64,000 nucleotides of DNA. Source: Trujillonella humicola. GTDB lineage: Bacteria > Actinomycetota > Actinomycetes > Mycobacteriales > Geodermatophilaceae. A program made the position numbers and the translations under genes. The DNA lies in assembly GCF_046233715.1 (NCBI RefSeq), contig NZ_JBJNRJ010000022.1:1-64000 (forward strand), given 5' to 3'. The notes beneath the pieces are model-generated. The model searched no databases. It saw only the letters and a program-made list of their open reading frames with translations, and had not been told where the DNA came from. Positions 10,927 to 19,000 of this stretch are shown here, piece after piece. Numbering within the stretch: position 1 is the stretch's first letter; the number at the start of each line of letters is the position of its first letter.

Positions 10927-11724
10927 ATGGACCTGGGGCTGCGCGGACGGCGGGCGATCGTGACCGGTGCGAGCCGGGGCATCGGGCTGGCAGTGGCCGA
11001 GGCGCTGGCCGCCGAGGGCGCGGCGGTGGCGCTGGTGGCCCGGGACGCCGCCGGCCTGGCCGCGGCCGCCGACCGGGTGGCCCGGCACGGCGCGCCGGTG
11101 CTGCCGCTGTCGGCCGACACCACCGACGACGCCGCCGTCCGGGCCGCGGTCGACCGGGTGGTCACCGAGCTCGGTGGGGTCGACGTCCTGGTCAACTGCG
11201 CGGCGCGGCCCGCCTCGGCCGGCCCCACCCCGCCGCTGACCGGGCTCGCCGACGACGACGTCCGCGTCGAGCTGGAGACCAAGGTGCTGGGCTACCTGCG
11301 CTGCGCGCGGGCGGTCGCGCCGCACATGGCCGCCGCCGGCTGGGGCCGGATCGTCAACGTCAGCGGCCTCAACGCCCGGCGCACCGGGTCGCTGGTCGGC
11401 TCCGTGCGCAACGTCGCCGTCGCGGCGATGACGGCCAACCTCGCCGACGAGCTGGGCCCGTCGGGCATCACGGTCACCTGCGTGCACCCGGGGACGACGG
11501 TCACCGAGCGGACGGCGTCGGTGGTGGCCGACCGGGCCGCGCGCGAGGGCGTCGACGAGGCGGAGGCGGCGCGGCGGCTGGCGGCCGGCACCAGCATCGG
11601 CCGGCTGGTGACCGCCGCGGAGGTCGCCGACGTCGTGGCGTTCCTGGCCTCCCCGCGCAGCGCCGGCATCACCGGGGAGTCGATCGCCGTCGGCGGCGGC
11701 AGCCGCGGCGTCATCCACTACTAG
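10927..11724 (+). CDS. SDR-fold oxidoreductase lacking the YxxxK catalytic pair
   Basis: A 265-residue short-chain dehydrogenase-fold protein. The cofactor site TGASRGIG is intact near the N-terminus, and NCAAR (for NNAG) and NVSGL (catalytic-Ser strand) follow. Where classical SDRs have Y-S/A-A-S-K, this protein reads G-S-V-R-N: both the catalytic Tyr and Lys are missing. The C-terminal GITVTCVHPGTTVTERT and FLASPRSAGITGESIAVGGG are standard. It either uses a different mechanism or binds NAD(P) without classical reduction. The start ATG has GGCGGGGGC upstream. It follows the CoA transferase by 123 nt, which contain a short tandem gagcagctcc repeat near 10830-10850. Confidence 0.85.
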   Translation: MDLGLRGRRAIVTGASRGIGLAVAEALAAEGAAVALVARDAAGLAAAADRVARHGAPVLPLSADTTDDAAVRAAVDRVVTELGGVDVLVNCAARPASAGPTPPLTGLADDDVRVELETKVLGYLRCARAVAPHMAAAGWGRIVNVSGLNARRTGSLVGSVRNVAVAAMTANLADELGPSGITVTCVHPGTTVTERTASVVADRAAREGVDEAEAARRLAAGTSIGRLVTAAEVADVVAFLASPRSAGITGESIAVGGGSRGVIHY

Positions 11725-11909
11725 GACGCCCGGCCGCGCCCGACCGTTCGGGCCGCGGCGGCCGAACGCCTCGTGGTGGGGGCTGCGTCCCGACCGGACC
11801 CTGCGCGTCCCTCGCGGCGATCTCGCGGTTCCCCCGTGGTAACCCTGCGCTGCGGTCGGCAGAGTCCTCCCTGTCGCCGGGCCACGGGGGACCGGCGGCG
11901 AGAGCACGG

Positions 11910-11971
11910 GGGAACGGGCCCCGCTCACCAGCCTCGGGGGAGGGTCGGTGGGCGGGGCCCGGCTCGTTCCC
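11910..11971 (-). terminator. Large imperfect hairpin downstream of flavoprotein gene
   Basis: The 20-nt arm at 11910-11929 (starts GGGAACGGGCCCCG) pairs with 11947-11971 (ends CTCGTTCCC), with a 5-nt bulge. It lies 10 nt beyond the stop of the leftward flavoprotein gene and faces the rightward SDR stop at 11724. It is the likely terminator for the leftward gene. No U-tract follows, as is common in high-GC actinobacteria. Confidence 0.5.
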
Positions 11972-11980
11972 GCCGGGCCG

Positions 11981-12421
11981 TCAGAGGCCGACCGCGACCG
12001 TCGCCGCGAGCTCCCGGACCGCCTCGAGGTCGGCGGGCCCGGGGGCGCCGGTGAGGCTCAGCGGGGCGGCGACCTGCTTCCAGCGCAGCGCCCCGGTCAC
12101 CTTCGCGATGCTGGCCAGCGCCCCGGCGGTGTCGTCGTTGCCGTGCACGTACACGCCGAAGGGGAGGCCCGCGGTGGCGTCCAGGCACGGGTAGTAGACG
12201 GTGTCGAAGAAGTGCTTGAGCGCGCCGGACATGTAGCCGATGTTGGCCGGCGTCCCCAGGAGGACGCCGTCGGCGGCGAGCAGGTCCGCCGCGCCCGCCG
12301 AGAGCGCCGGGCGCACCTCCAGCTCGACCTCCTCGACCATCGCGGCGCCCTCGCGGACCGCCTCGAGCACCGCCTGCAGGGCCGGCGACGGGGTGTGGTG
12401 GACGACGAGGAGCCGGGGCAC
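11981..12421 (-). CDS. Flavodoxin-like NAD(P)H-dependent oxidoreductase
   Basis: A 146-residue flavodoxin-fold protein. The N-terminus PRLLVVHHTPSPALQAVLEAVREGA is the phosphate-binding loop region of FMN proteins (S/T-rich loop after strand 1), and ADGVLLGTPANIGYMSGALKHFFD is the conserved NADPH-dependent FMN reductase/WrbA-type segment around the FMN isoalloxazine. It would reduce quinones or flavins at NADPH expense. GTG at 12421 has GGGGGAGGA 7 nt upstream; in-frame sequence further upstream is low-complexity and antisense to the aminotransferase leader. It is divergent from the aminotransferase gene (137-nt gap). Confidence 0.83.
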   Translation of the reverse strand: MPRLLVVHHTPSPALQAVLEAVREGAAMVEEVELEVRPALSAGAADLLAADGVLLGTPANIGYMSGALKHFFDTVYYPCLDATAGLPFGVYVHGNDDTAGALASIAKVTGALRWKQVAAPLSLTGAPGPADLEAVRELAATVAVGL

Positions 12422-12558
12422 GGCGGCATCCTCCCCCAGGACGGCGGCCCGATCGCGCCGCCGGCGTGCCGCGCTGGTCGCGCCTCCCCCGCCCCCGCCG
12501 TCCCGGTGGCCGGGGACCCGGGCGACGCCGCGGCGGCGCACACGGCAGGATCGAGGGC

Positions 12559-13713
12559 GTGACGCACTCGCCGACCGACTCCGACACCGGCCAGACGCAG
12601 CGCCCCGCGCCACCCGCGGCGATCTCCTTCGCCCGGGGCGCCCCCTCCACCGACATCGTCGACGTCGAGGGCCTCAAGCGGGCCGCGGCCGCCGCGTTCG
12701 AGGACGACCCCGCGGGCGTCACCGGCTACGGCACCGCGATCGGCTACGTGCCGCTGCGGCGGTGGATCGCCGACAAGCACGGCGTCCCCGAGGACCACGT
12801 GCTGGTGACCAACGGGTCGATGCAGGCCGACGCGTTCCTCTTCGACGAGTACGTCACCCCGGGCACCTCCGTCATCACCGAGCGCCCCACCTACGACCGC
12901 ACCCTGCTCGGCCTGCGCCAGCGCGGCGGCGACGTCCACCTGGTCACGCTGCAGGAGGACGGCATCGACGTCGGCGAGGTCGAGGCCCTGCTCGCCGGCG
13001 GCCTGCGCCCGGCCCTGGCCCACGTGATCCCGAACTTCCAGAACCCGGCCGGGTACACGCTGTCGCTGGCCAAGCGCGAGCGGCTGCTCGCCCTGGCCCG
13101 CGAGTACGACTTCCTGCTGTTCGAGGACGACCCGTACGTCGACGTGCGCTTCTCCGGCGAGCCGCTGCCGCGGATGCTGGAGCTCGACGGCGGGCCCGAC
13201 AGCCGGCAGGTCGTGTACGCCTGCTCGTTCTCCAAGACCGTGTGCCCCGGCATCCGCGTCGGCTACCTCGTCGGGCCCCCGGCCGTGATCGACCGGATCC
13301 GGGTGCGGGCGACCAACACCTACATCGCGCCGAACATGGTGGCGCAGGGCACCGTCTACCAGTACGTGTCCGGGGACCGCTTCCCCGCCGCCCTCGAGCG
13401 GGTGAAGAGCGCGCTCGCCGAGCGGGTCGGGGTGCTCGACGAGGCGCTGCGCGCGCACCTGCCGCAGGCGTCGTTCCGCCGTCCCGAGGGTGGCTACTTC
13501 CTGTGGGTCAGCCTGCCCGAGGACGAGGGCCACGACGTCGCCGCCATCGTGCGCGAGGCCACCGCGCGCGGGGTGACCATCGTGCCGGGCACCGACTTCC
13601 TGCTCGAGGGCGGGCAGAACGCGTTCCGCCTCGCCTTCTCCGGGGTGACCGCCGACGTCATCGACGAGGGCGTGCGCCGGCTGGCCGAGGCCGTCGCCGC
13701 CGCGCGCGGCTAG
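12559..13713 (+). CDS. PLP-dependent aminotransferase (class I/II, LysN/2-aminoadipate type)
   Basis: A 384-residue fold-type I aminotransferase. Key parts: AISFARGAPSTDIV at the N-terminus, GYGTAIGYVPLRRWI and VLVTNGSMQADAFLF for the PLP-phosphate loop, IPNFQNPAGYTLS (Asn and Pro lining PLP), FEDDPYVDVRFSG (Asp for the pyridine N) and SFSKTVCPGIRVGY, where the Lys is the Schiff-base residue. This organisation matches 2-aminoadipate/aromatic aminotransferases of the MocR-related group without the DNA-binding domain. GTG at 12559 was chosen because the ACHSPTDSD-like leader is short. Its TAG stop overlaps the stop of the opposing glycosylase gene in the palindrome CTAG (13710-13713). Confidence 0.88.
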   Translation: MTHSPTDSDTGQTQRPAPPAAISFARGAPSTDIVDVEGLKRAAAAAFEDDPAGVTGYGTAIGYVPLRRWIADKHGVPEDHVLVTNGSMQADAFLFDEYVTPGTSVITERPTYDRTLLGLRQRGGDVHLVTLQEDGIDVGEVEALLAGGLRPALAHVIPNFQNPAGYTLSLAKRERLLALAREYDFLLFEDDPYVDVRFSGEPLPRMLELDGGPDSRQVVYACSFSKTVCPGIRVGYLVGPPAVIDRIRVRATNTYIAPNMVAQGTVYQYVSGDRFPAALERVKSALAERVGVLDEALRAHLPQASFRRPEGGYFLWVSLPEDEGHDVAAIVREATARGVTIVPGTDFLLEGGQNAFRLAFSGVTADVIDEGVRRLAEAVAAARG

Positions 13714-14237
13714 CGCGGCGGCGCAGGGCGCAGCCGGGCGTACCAGCGGGCGAGGTCGGGCAGCTGGTGGTGGGCGTTGAGCCCGCTGGGGTTGGGCACC
13801 ACCCACGTCTCGGCCCCGCCGAGGGGGTCGGGCTGCCGGCCGAGCGCGGCCCGCGGGCGGCCGGTGGCCAGCCGCCAGGCCGTCACGCCGAGCACGGCCA
13901 GCACCCGCGGGCGGTGGCCGGCCACCAGCGCGGCGAGCGCGACCAGCCCCTCCCGCAGCTCCGCGGCGCTCAGCTCCGCGGCGGTCCGGGTGGGCCGGTC
14001 GGCGATGTTGGTGGACCCGAGCCCGTAGGACAGCAGCTCGCGGTCCTCGTCGGGCGCGAGCCGGCGCGGGGTGAGCCCGGCCAGGTGGAGGGCCGGCCAG
14101 AACCGGTTGCCCGGCCGCGCGAAGTGGTGCCCCACGGCGGCCGAGGTCAGCGACGGGTTGATCCCGCAGAACAGCACGTCGAGGCCGGGGGCGACGACGT
14201 CGGGCAGCGGCTTGGACCGGGGGGCGGGGAGTGCCAC
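13710..14237 (-). CDS. mug: G/U mismatch-specific uracil-DNA glycosylase (Mug)
   Basis: A 175-residue DNA-repair glycosylase that removes uracil or thymine opposite guanine. Family signatures are present: the water-activating loop FCGINPSL (residues about 23-30, GINP), GNRFWPALHLAGL, STNIADRPT and the minor-groove-reading motif NPSGLNAH (about 147-154). The length is close to E. coli Mug (168). GTG at 14237 lies 37 nt from the divergent MaoC start. The Shine-Dalgarno is weak, so a slightly different start is possible. It converges with the aminotransferase gene at an overlapping stop. Confidence 0.88.
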   Translation of the reverse strand: MALPAPRSKPLPDVVAPGLDVLFCGINPSLTSAAVGHHFARPGNRFWPALHLAGLTPRRLAPDEDRELLSYGLGSTNIADRPTRTAAELSAAELREGLVALAALVAGHRPRVLAVLGVTAWRLATGRPRAALGRQPDPLGGAETWVVPNPSGLNAHHQLPDLARWYARLRPAPPR

Positions 14238-14274
14238 GCGGCCGAGTGTCCCCGGGGACGGCTAGCGTCGGGCC

Positions 14275-14727
14275 GTGGCCGAGCGCTGGTTCGAGGACTA
14301 CCCGGTGGGCGCGACGGGCGAGTACGGCCCGATCTCCGTGGCGGAGGACGACGTCGTGGACTTCGGCCGCCGCTTCGACCCCCAGCCGTTCCACGTCGAC
14401 GCCGAGGCGGCCGCGGCGAGCCCGTTCGGCGGGCTGATCGCCAGCGGGTGGCACACCTGCGCGCTGATGATGCGGCTCTACGCCACCGAGTACCTGTCGT
14501 CGGCCTCCAGCCTCGGGTCACCGGGGATCGACGAGCTCCGCTGGCGGGCGCCGGTGCGGCCCGGCGACGAGCTGGTCCTGCGCACCGCCGTGGAGGAGGC
14601 CCGCGTCTCCCGCAGCAAGCCCGACCGGGGGCTGCTGCGCACCCGCGTCGAGCTGGTCGGCCGGGATGGCGCGGTGGTCCTGTCGATGGTCGCGATGAAC
14701 CTGGTGCGCACCCGCCCGGCCGGGTGA
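14275..14727 (+). CDS. MaoC family dehydratase (hot-dog fold (R)-hydratase)
   Basis: A 150-residue hot-dog-fold enzyme that hydrates enoyl-CoA or related thioesters. The hydratase 2 motif is visible: RFDPQPFHVDAEAAAASPFGGLIASGWHT (residues about 32-61), with catalytic Asp and His in D-x-x-x-x-H and the following G-x-x-x-S/A-G-x-H/W region. LRWRAPVRPGDEL is the second conserved strand. GTG at 14275 is 37 nt from the divergent mug start. The thioester substrate is unknown. Confidence 0.86.
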   Translation: MAERWFEDYPVGATGEYGPISVAEDDVVDFGRRFDPQPFHVDAEAAAASPFGGLIASGWHTCALMMRLYATEYLSSASSLGSPGIDELRWRAPVRPGDELVLRTAVEEARVSRSKPDRGLLRTRVELVGRDGAVVLSMVAMNLVRTRPAG

Positions 14728-14841
14728 GCGGGGCCCGCCGTCACCCCGTCCGCACCCACCTGGCACCGTCGTCGCCGGGTGGGCCCGCCCCGGAGCGGGT
14801 AGTGCACCCCGGAGAGTCTGTCGAGAGCAGGAGTGCAGAGG

Positions 14842-15969
14842 ATGCCGCAGGGCACGGTCACGTGGTTCAACGCCGAGAAGGGGTTCGGGTTCATCGCACC
14901 CGAGGACGGTGGGGACGACGTGTTCGTCCACTTCTCGGCCATCGAGGCCTCGGGCGGCTTCCGCAGCCTCGAGGAGGGCGAGCGGGTCGAGTTCGAGGCC
15001 AGCCAGGGCCAGCGCGGCCCGCAGGCCGACCGGGTGCGCTCGCTGGGCGGCGGGGGCGGCGGCCGGTCCGGCGGTGACCGCGGCGGTGACCGCCGCGACC
15101 GGGACGACCGGGGCGCCGGGCGCGGCGCCGGCGGCCGCTCGCAGGGCACGGTCGCGCGGTTCAACGCCGAGAAGGGCTTCGGGTTCATCGCCCCCGACGA
15201 CGGCGGTGACGACGTCTTCGTCCACTACTCGGCCATCGACGAGGCCGGCTACCGCGAGCTGCAGGAGGGCCAGCGGGTCGAGTTCGACGCCGTCCGCGGC
15301 CAGCGCGGCATGCAGGCCGAGGCGGTCCGGGTGGTCGGCGGCGGGGGCGGCGGTCGCGGCGGCCGGTCCGACCGCGGCGGCCGCAGCGAGCAGGGCGGCG
15401 GACGCGGCGGATACGGCGGTGGCGGTGGCCGGGTGCAGGGCACCGTGGCCCGCTTCGACGCCGACAAGGGCTTCGGGTTCATCGAGCCCGACGACGGCGG
15501 CGACGACGTCTTCGTCCACTTCTCGGCGATCGACGACTCCGGTTTCCGGTCGCTCGACGAGGGCCAGCGGGTCGAGTACGAGCCGGTCCGCGGCCAGCGC
15601 GGCATGCAGGCCGACGGCGTCCGCGTGGTCGGTGGCGGCGGGGGCGGCGCCCGCGGTGGACGGCCCGAGCGCGGCGGCTACGACCGCGGTGGCTCCGACC
15701 GGCCGGCCCGCGGCGGTCGCGACGAGCGACCGGCCCGGCGCGGCGGCGGTGGGGGCGGCGGCCGCGGCCAGGGCACGGTCAACTGGTTCAACGCCGAGAA
15801 GGGCTTCGGGTTCATCACGCCCGACGACGGCGGCGACGACGTCTTCGTCCACTTCTCCGCCATCCCCGACCGCGGCGGCTACCGCGAGCTGCAGGAGGGG
15901 CAGCGGGTGGAGTACGAGGCCAGCCGCGGTCAGCGCGGCATGCAGGCCGACTCCGTCGACCCGCTGTAA
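14842..15969 (+). CDS. Four-domain cold-shock protein with RGG linkers
   Basis: A 375-residue protein made of four cold-shock domains (CSD), at about 1-68, 101-165, 199-263 and 310-375. Each has RNP1 (KGFGFI) and RNP2 (VFVHF/VFVHY). The domains are joined by linkers of 32, 33 and 46 residues made almost only of Gly, Arg, Asp and Ser, many in RGG/GGR form. Usual bacterial Csp proteins have one CSD of about 67 residues. CSD1 and CSD4 keep the RNA-stacking Trp (TWFN, NWFN); CSD2 and CSD3 have Arg instead (ARFN, ARFD). Start ATG 14842 was chosen because MPQGTV is canonical and GCAGGAG lies 8 nt upstream; GTG 14833 would sit on that site. It probably binds single-stranded RNA or DNA at several sites; the linkers may drive condensation (inference). 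Confidence 0.93.
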   Translation: MPQGTVTWFNAEKGFGFIAPEDGGDDVFVHFSAIEASGGFRSLEEGERVEFEASQGQRGPQADRVRSLGGGGGGRSGGDRGGDRRDRDDRGAGRGAGGRSQGTVARFNAEKGFGFIAPDDGGDDVFVHYSAIDEAGYRELQEGQRVEFDAVRGQRGMQAEAVRVVGGGGGGRGGRSDRGGRSEQGGGRGGYGGGGGRVQGTVARFDADKGFGFIEPDDGGDDVFVHFSAIDDSGFRSLDEGQRVEYEPVRGQRGMQADGVRVVGGGGGGARGGRPERGGYDRGGSDRPARGGRDERPARRGGGGGGGRGQGTVNWFNAEKGFGFITPDDGGDDVFVHFSAIPDRGGYRELQEGQRVEYEASRGQRGMQADSVDPL

Positions 15970-15980
15970 CTCCGCCTCGG

Positions 15981-16037
15981 GCGTTGTCCCGCAGCCGGCC
16001 ACTCCGGTGGCCGGAATGGCCGGTTGCGGGACAACGC
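15981..16037 (+). terminator. 21-bp hairpin after the four-CSD gene
   Basis: Arms 15981-16001 and 16017-16037 (GCGTTGTCCCGCA.. / ..TGCGGGACAACGC) pair over 21 positions with one G-T wobble; the loop is 15 nt and itself contains CCGG repeats. It lies 12 nt after the stop codon at 15969, so it is likely the transcription terminator of the CSD gene and perhaps also of the opposing ATPase gene, whose stop is at 16080. No T-tract follows. Confidence 0.65.
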
Positions 16038-16079
16038 TGGCAGCGGGTCCACGGGTGGCATACCGCGTCAGCGGTCGCG

Positions 16080-19000
16080 TCAGCGCTGCAGCCGGGCGAC
16101 CACGCGCGGTCCGAGCTCCGCGGTCGCCGTCCCGGCGGCGGCCGAGGCGAGGACGGCGCCCCAGGCCACCGGGTCCAGCGGCGTGCACCCGAAGAAGCGG
16201 CTGACGCCCGGGGTCTGGACGACGGCGACCAGCACGGCCAGCGAGCCGGCGGTCGTGGCCAGCACCAGCGGGCTGCGCCGTCCGGCCCACGCCGTCTGAC
16301 CGAGCTGGGTGGCGATCAGCGCGGCGAGGCCCATCGTGCCGGCGCGACCGCGGGGGCCGGTGAGCCGCCCGGTCACCCAGGCGCCGGTCGCCCCGACCGT
16401 CGTGGCCGCTCCGCGCACCAGCACGGCCCGCCGCACCTGCTCGGTGAACCCGCGGTGCGGCCCGGCGGCCAGCACCGCCGCGAGCGGGTGCCCGGCCAGC
16501 GGGCCCTCGCCGTCCTCGGCGGGCGCCCGCCGCGGCGTGGCGACCGCGACGGCCAGCGCCGGGAACATGTCGGTGAGCAGGTTGACCAGCAGCAGCTGGC
16601 GGGTGCCCAGCGGTGAGCGGCCGCCGACCGCCGTCCCGAGCACGGTGAAGGCGATCTCCCCGGCGTTCCCGCCGACCAGCACCGACACCGCCTCGCGCAC
16701 CCGGCCCCACATCGCCCGGCCCTCGGCGACCGCGTCGACCAGCCGGGTGAGGTCGGCGTCGGTGAGCACCAGGTCGGCGGCGGTGCGGGCGGCCGGGGAC
16801 TCCGCGCCGGCCACGCCGACACCGACGTCGGCCAGCCGGATGGCCGCGGCGTCGTTGACGCCGTCCCCGGTCATCGCGAGGGTCGCGCCGGCGCCGCGCA
16901 GCGCCGCCACGAGCGTGACCTTCTGCTCCGGGGACAGCCGGGCGAAGACGGCGGCCCCGGCCACCAGCCGGCGGCGTTCCTCGTCGGAGGCCTTCGCGAG
17001 CTGCGCGCCGGTGACCACCCGGTCGGCGTCGGGGATGCCGGCCTGCGCCGCGATCGCCGCAGCGGTCTCCGGGTGGTCGCCGGTGGCCACCAGCACCCGG
17101 ATGCCGGCGGCCCGCAGCTGCGCCACCGCGGTGGTGCTGGACTCCCGCACGGTGTCGGCGAGCCCGACGAGCCCGCGGACGGTGAGGTCGCGGGCCGCGT
17201 CCTCCAGGTCCTCGGGGACCCCGTCGACGGCGCGGTCGGCGACCAGCAGCACGCGCAGCCCCTCACCGGCCAGGTCCGCGACCCGCTCGCGCACGCCCTC
17301 GCACGCGCCGCAGCGGCGGAGCACCACCTCGGGCGCGCCCTTCACCACCAGCCGGCCCGCGCGGACCGCGGCGGAGAACCCGCGGCCGCCGGCGAACGGC
17401 AGCGCCGCGTCGGGGTCGCCGTCCGGCGCGGCCCCGCGTTCGGCGGCGGCCTCGGAGACCGCCCGGTCGGTCTCGTGCGCGTCCTCCTCGCCGGGCGGGA
17501 CCGCCGCGGCGGCCAACCGCAGGACGTCGTCCTCGCCCGCCCCGTCGAGCCCGACGGCGCGGACCAGCCGCAGCCGGTTCTCGGTGAGCGTGCCGGTCTT
17601 GTCGAAGCAGACGGTGTCGACCCGGCCCAGCGCCTCCAGCACCCGGGCGGAGCGCACCACCGCCCCGCGGGACGACAGCCGCCGCGCCGCCGCCTGCTGC
17701 GCGACCGTGGCCACCAGCGGCAGCCCCTCGGGGACCGCGGCGACGGCGATGGCCAGCCCGGCCGACACCGCCTGGCGCAGCGGCCGGCGCCACAGCAGCG
17801 ACAGGCCGGTGACCAGTCCCCCGCCGGCCAGGGTCCAGGGCAGCACGGAACTGGTGAGCTCGCCCAGCCTGGCCTGCACGCCGGCAGGGGGCGCCGCTCC
17901 CCCGGCCGCCCGGGCGGCGCGGCCGGCCTGGGTGGCCTGCCCGACGGCGACCACGACCGCCCGGCCGCGACCGGCGACCACGGTGGTGCCGTCGAAGAGC
18001 ATCCCGGTGCGGTCGGCGACGTCGGCGCCCGGCGTGGGATCGGACGACTTGGCCACCGCCAGCGACTCGCCGGTCAGGTTCGACTCGTCGACCTCGAGGT
18101 CCTCGGCGGCGAGCAGCCGGGCGTCGGCCGCCACGACGTCGCCGGGCTCGACCACGAGCACGTCGCCGGGCCGCAGCGCGCCGCCGGGCACCTCCTCGGT
18201 GCCGGCTCCGTCGCCGTCCCGGCCGGTCTCCCGGCGCGCACGGACGTCCTGCTCCAGCAGCAGCGACTCGAGCGCGGTCTCCGCCCGCAGCCGCTGCAGG
18301 CCCGACAGCAGCGCGTTGCCGACGGTCACGCTGCCGACCAGGACCGCGTCGGTCACCTCGCCGAGCACCGCGGTGGCCGCGGCGCCCGTGGCCAGCACCG
18401 GGGTGAGCGGATCGGCCAGCTCGGCGACGACGGTGCGCCCGTAGCGCAGCGGCGTCCGGACGACCGGGACGGCGGCGGCCCGCCCGGCCAGCGCGCCCAC
18501 GACGGACCTGCGGCGCTGCGCGTCGGGAGCCGTGCCGGCCAGCCGGCGCAGCACGTCGTCGGCGTCGAGCGCGTGCCACGGGGTGTGCACGGTGGGCGGC
18601 GGGACCGGCCGGCGGGCGGCCCGCGCGGCGGTGACCGTGCCGTCGAGCATCGTCCACGTGGTCGCCGACTTGCCCGGGGTGGTGGCCCGGCGCTGGCCGG
18701 TCAGCGGCCGGCCGACCGAGGCGAGCAGCCCGCCGAGCACGTTGGCCGAGATCGCCGTCTCCACCGCGCGGCGGCTGAGCGCCCGGGCGTCGCGGGCGGC
18801 GGCCACGATCCGGCAGGCGTCGGCGAGCCCGGGGCCGGTGACGAGGTCGGCACCCCAGGCGGGGGCGCGGCCCGCGCGGACCGGCGCGACCCCGACGTCG
18901 GCCGCGTGCAGGGCGGGGCCGTCGGTCGCCGAGACGAGCAGGACGACGGCCCCGTCCTCCTGCAACCGGCGCACGGTGGCGAGCAGCGGCTCACCGGCCG

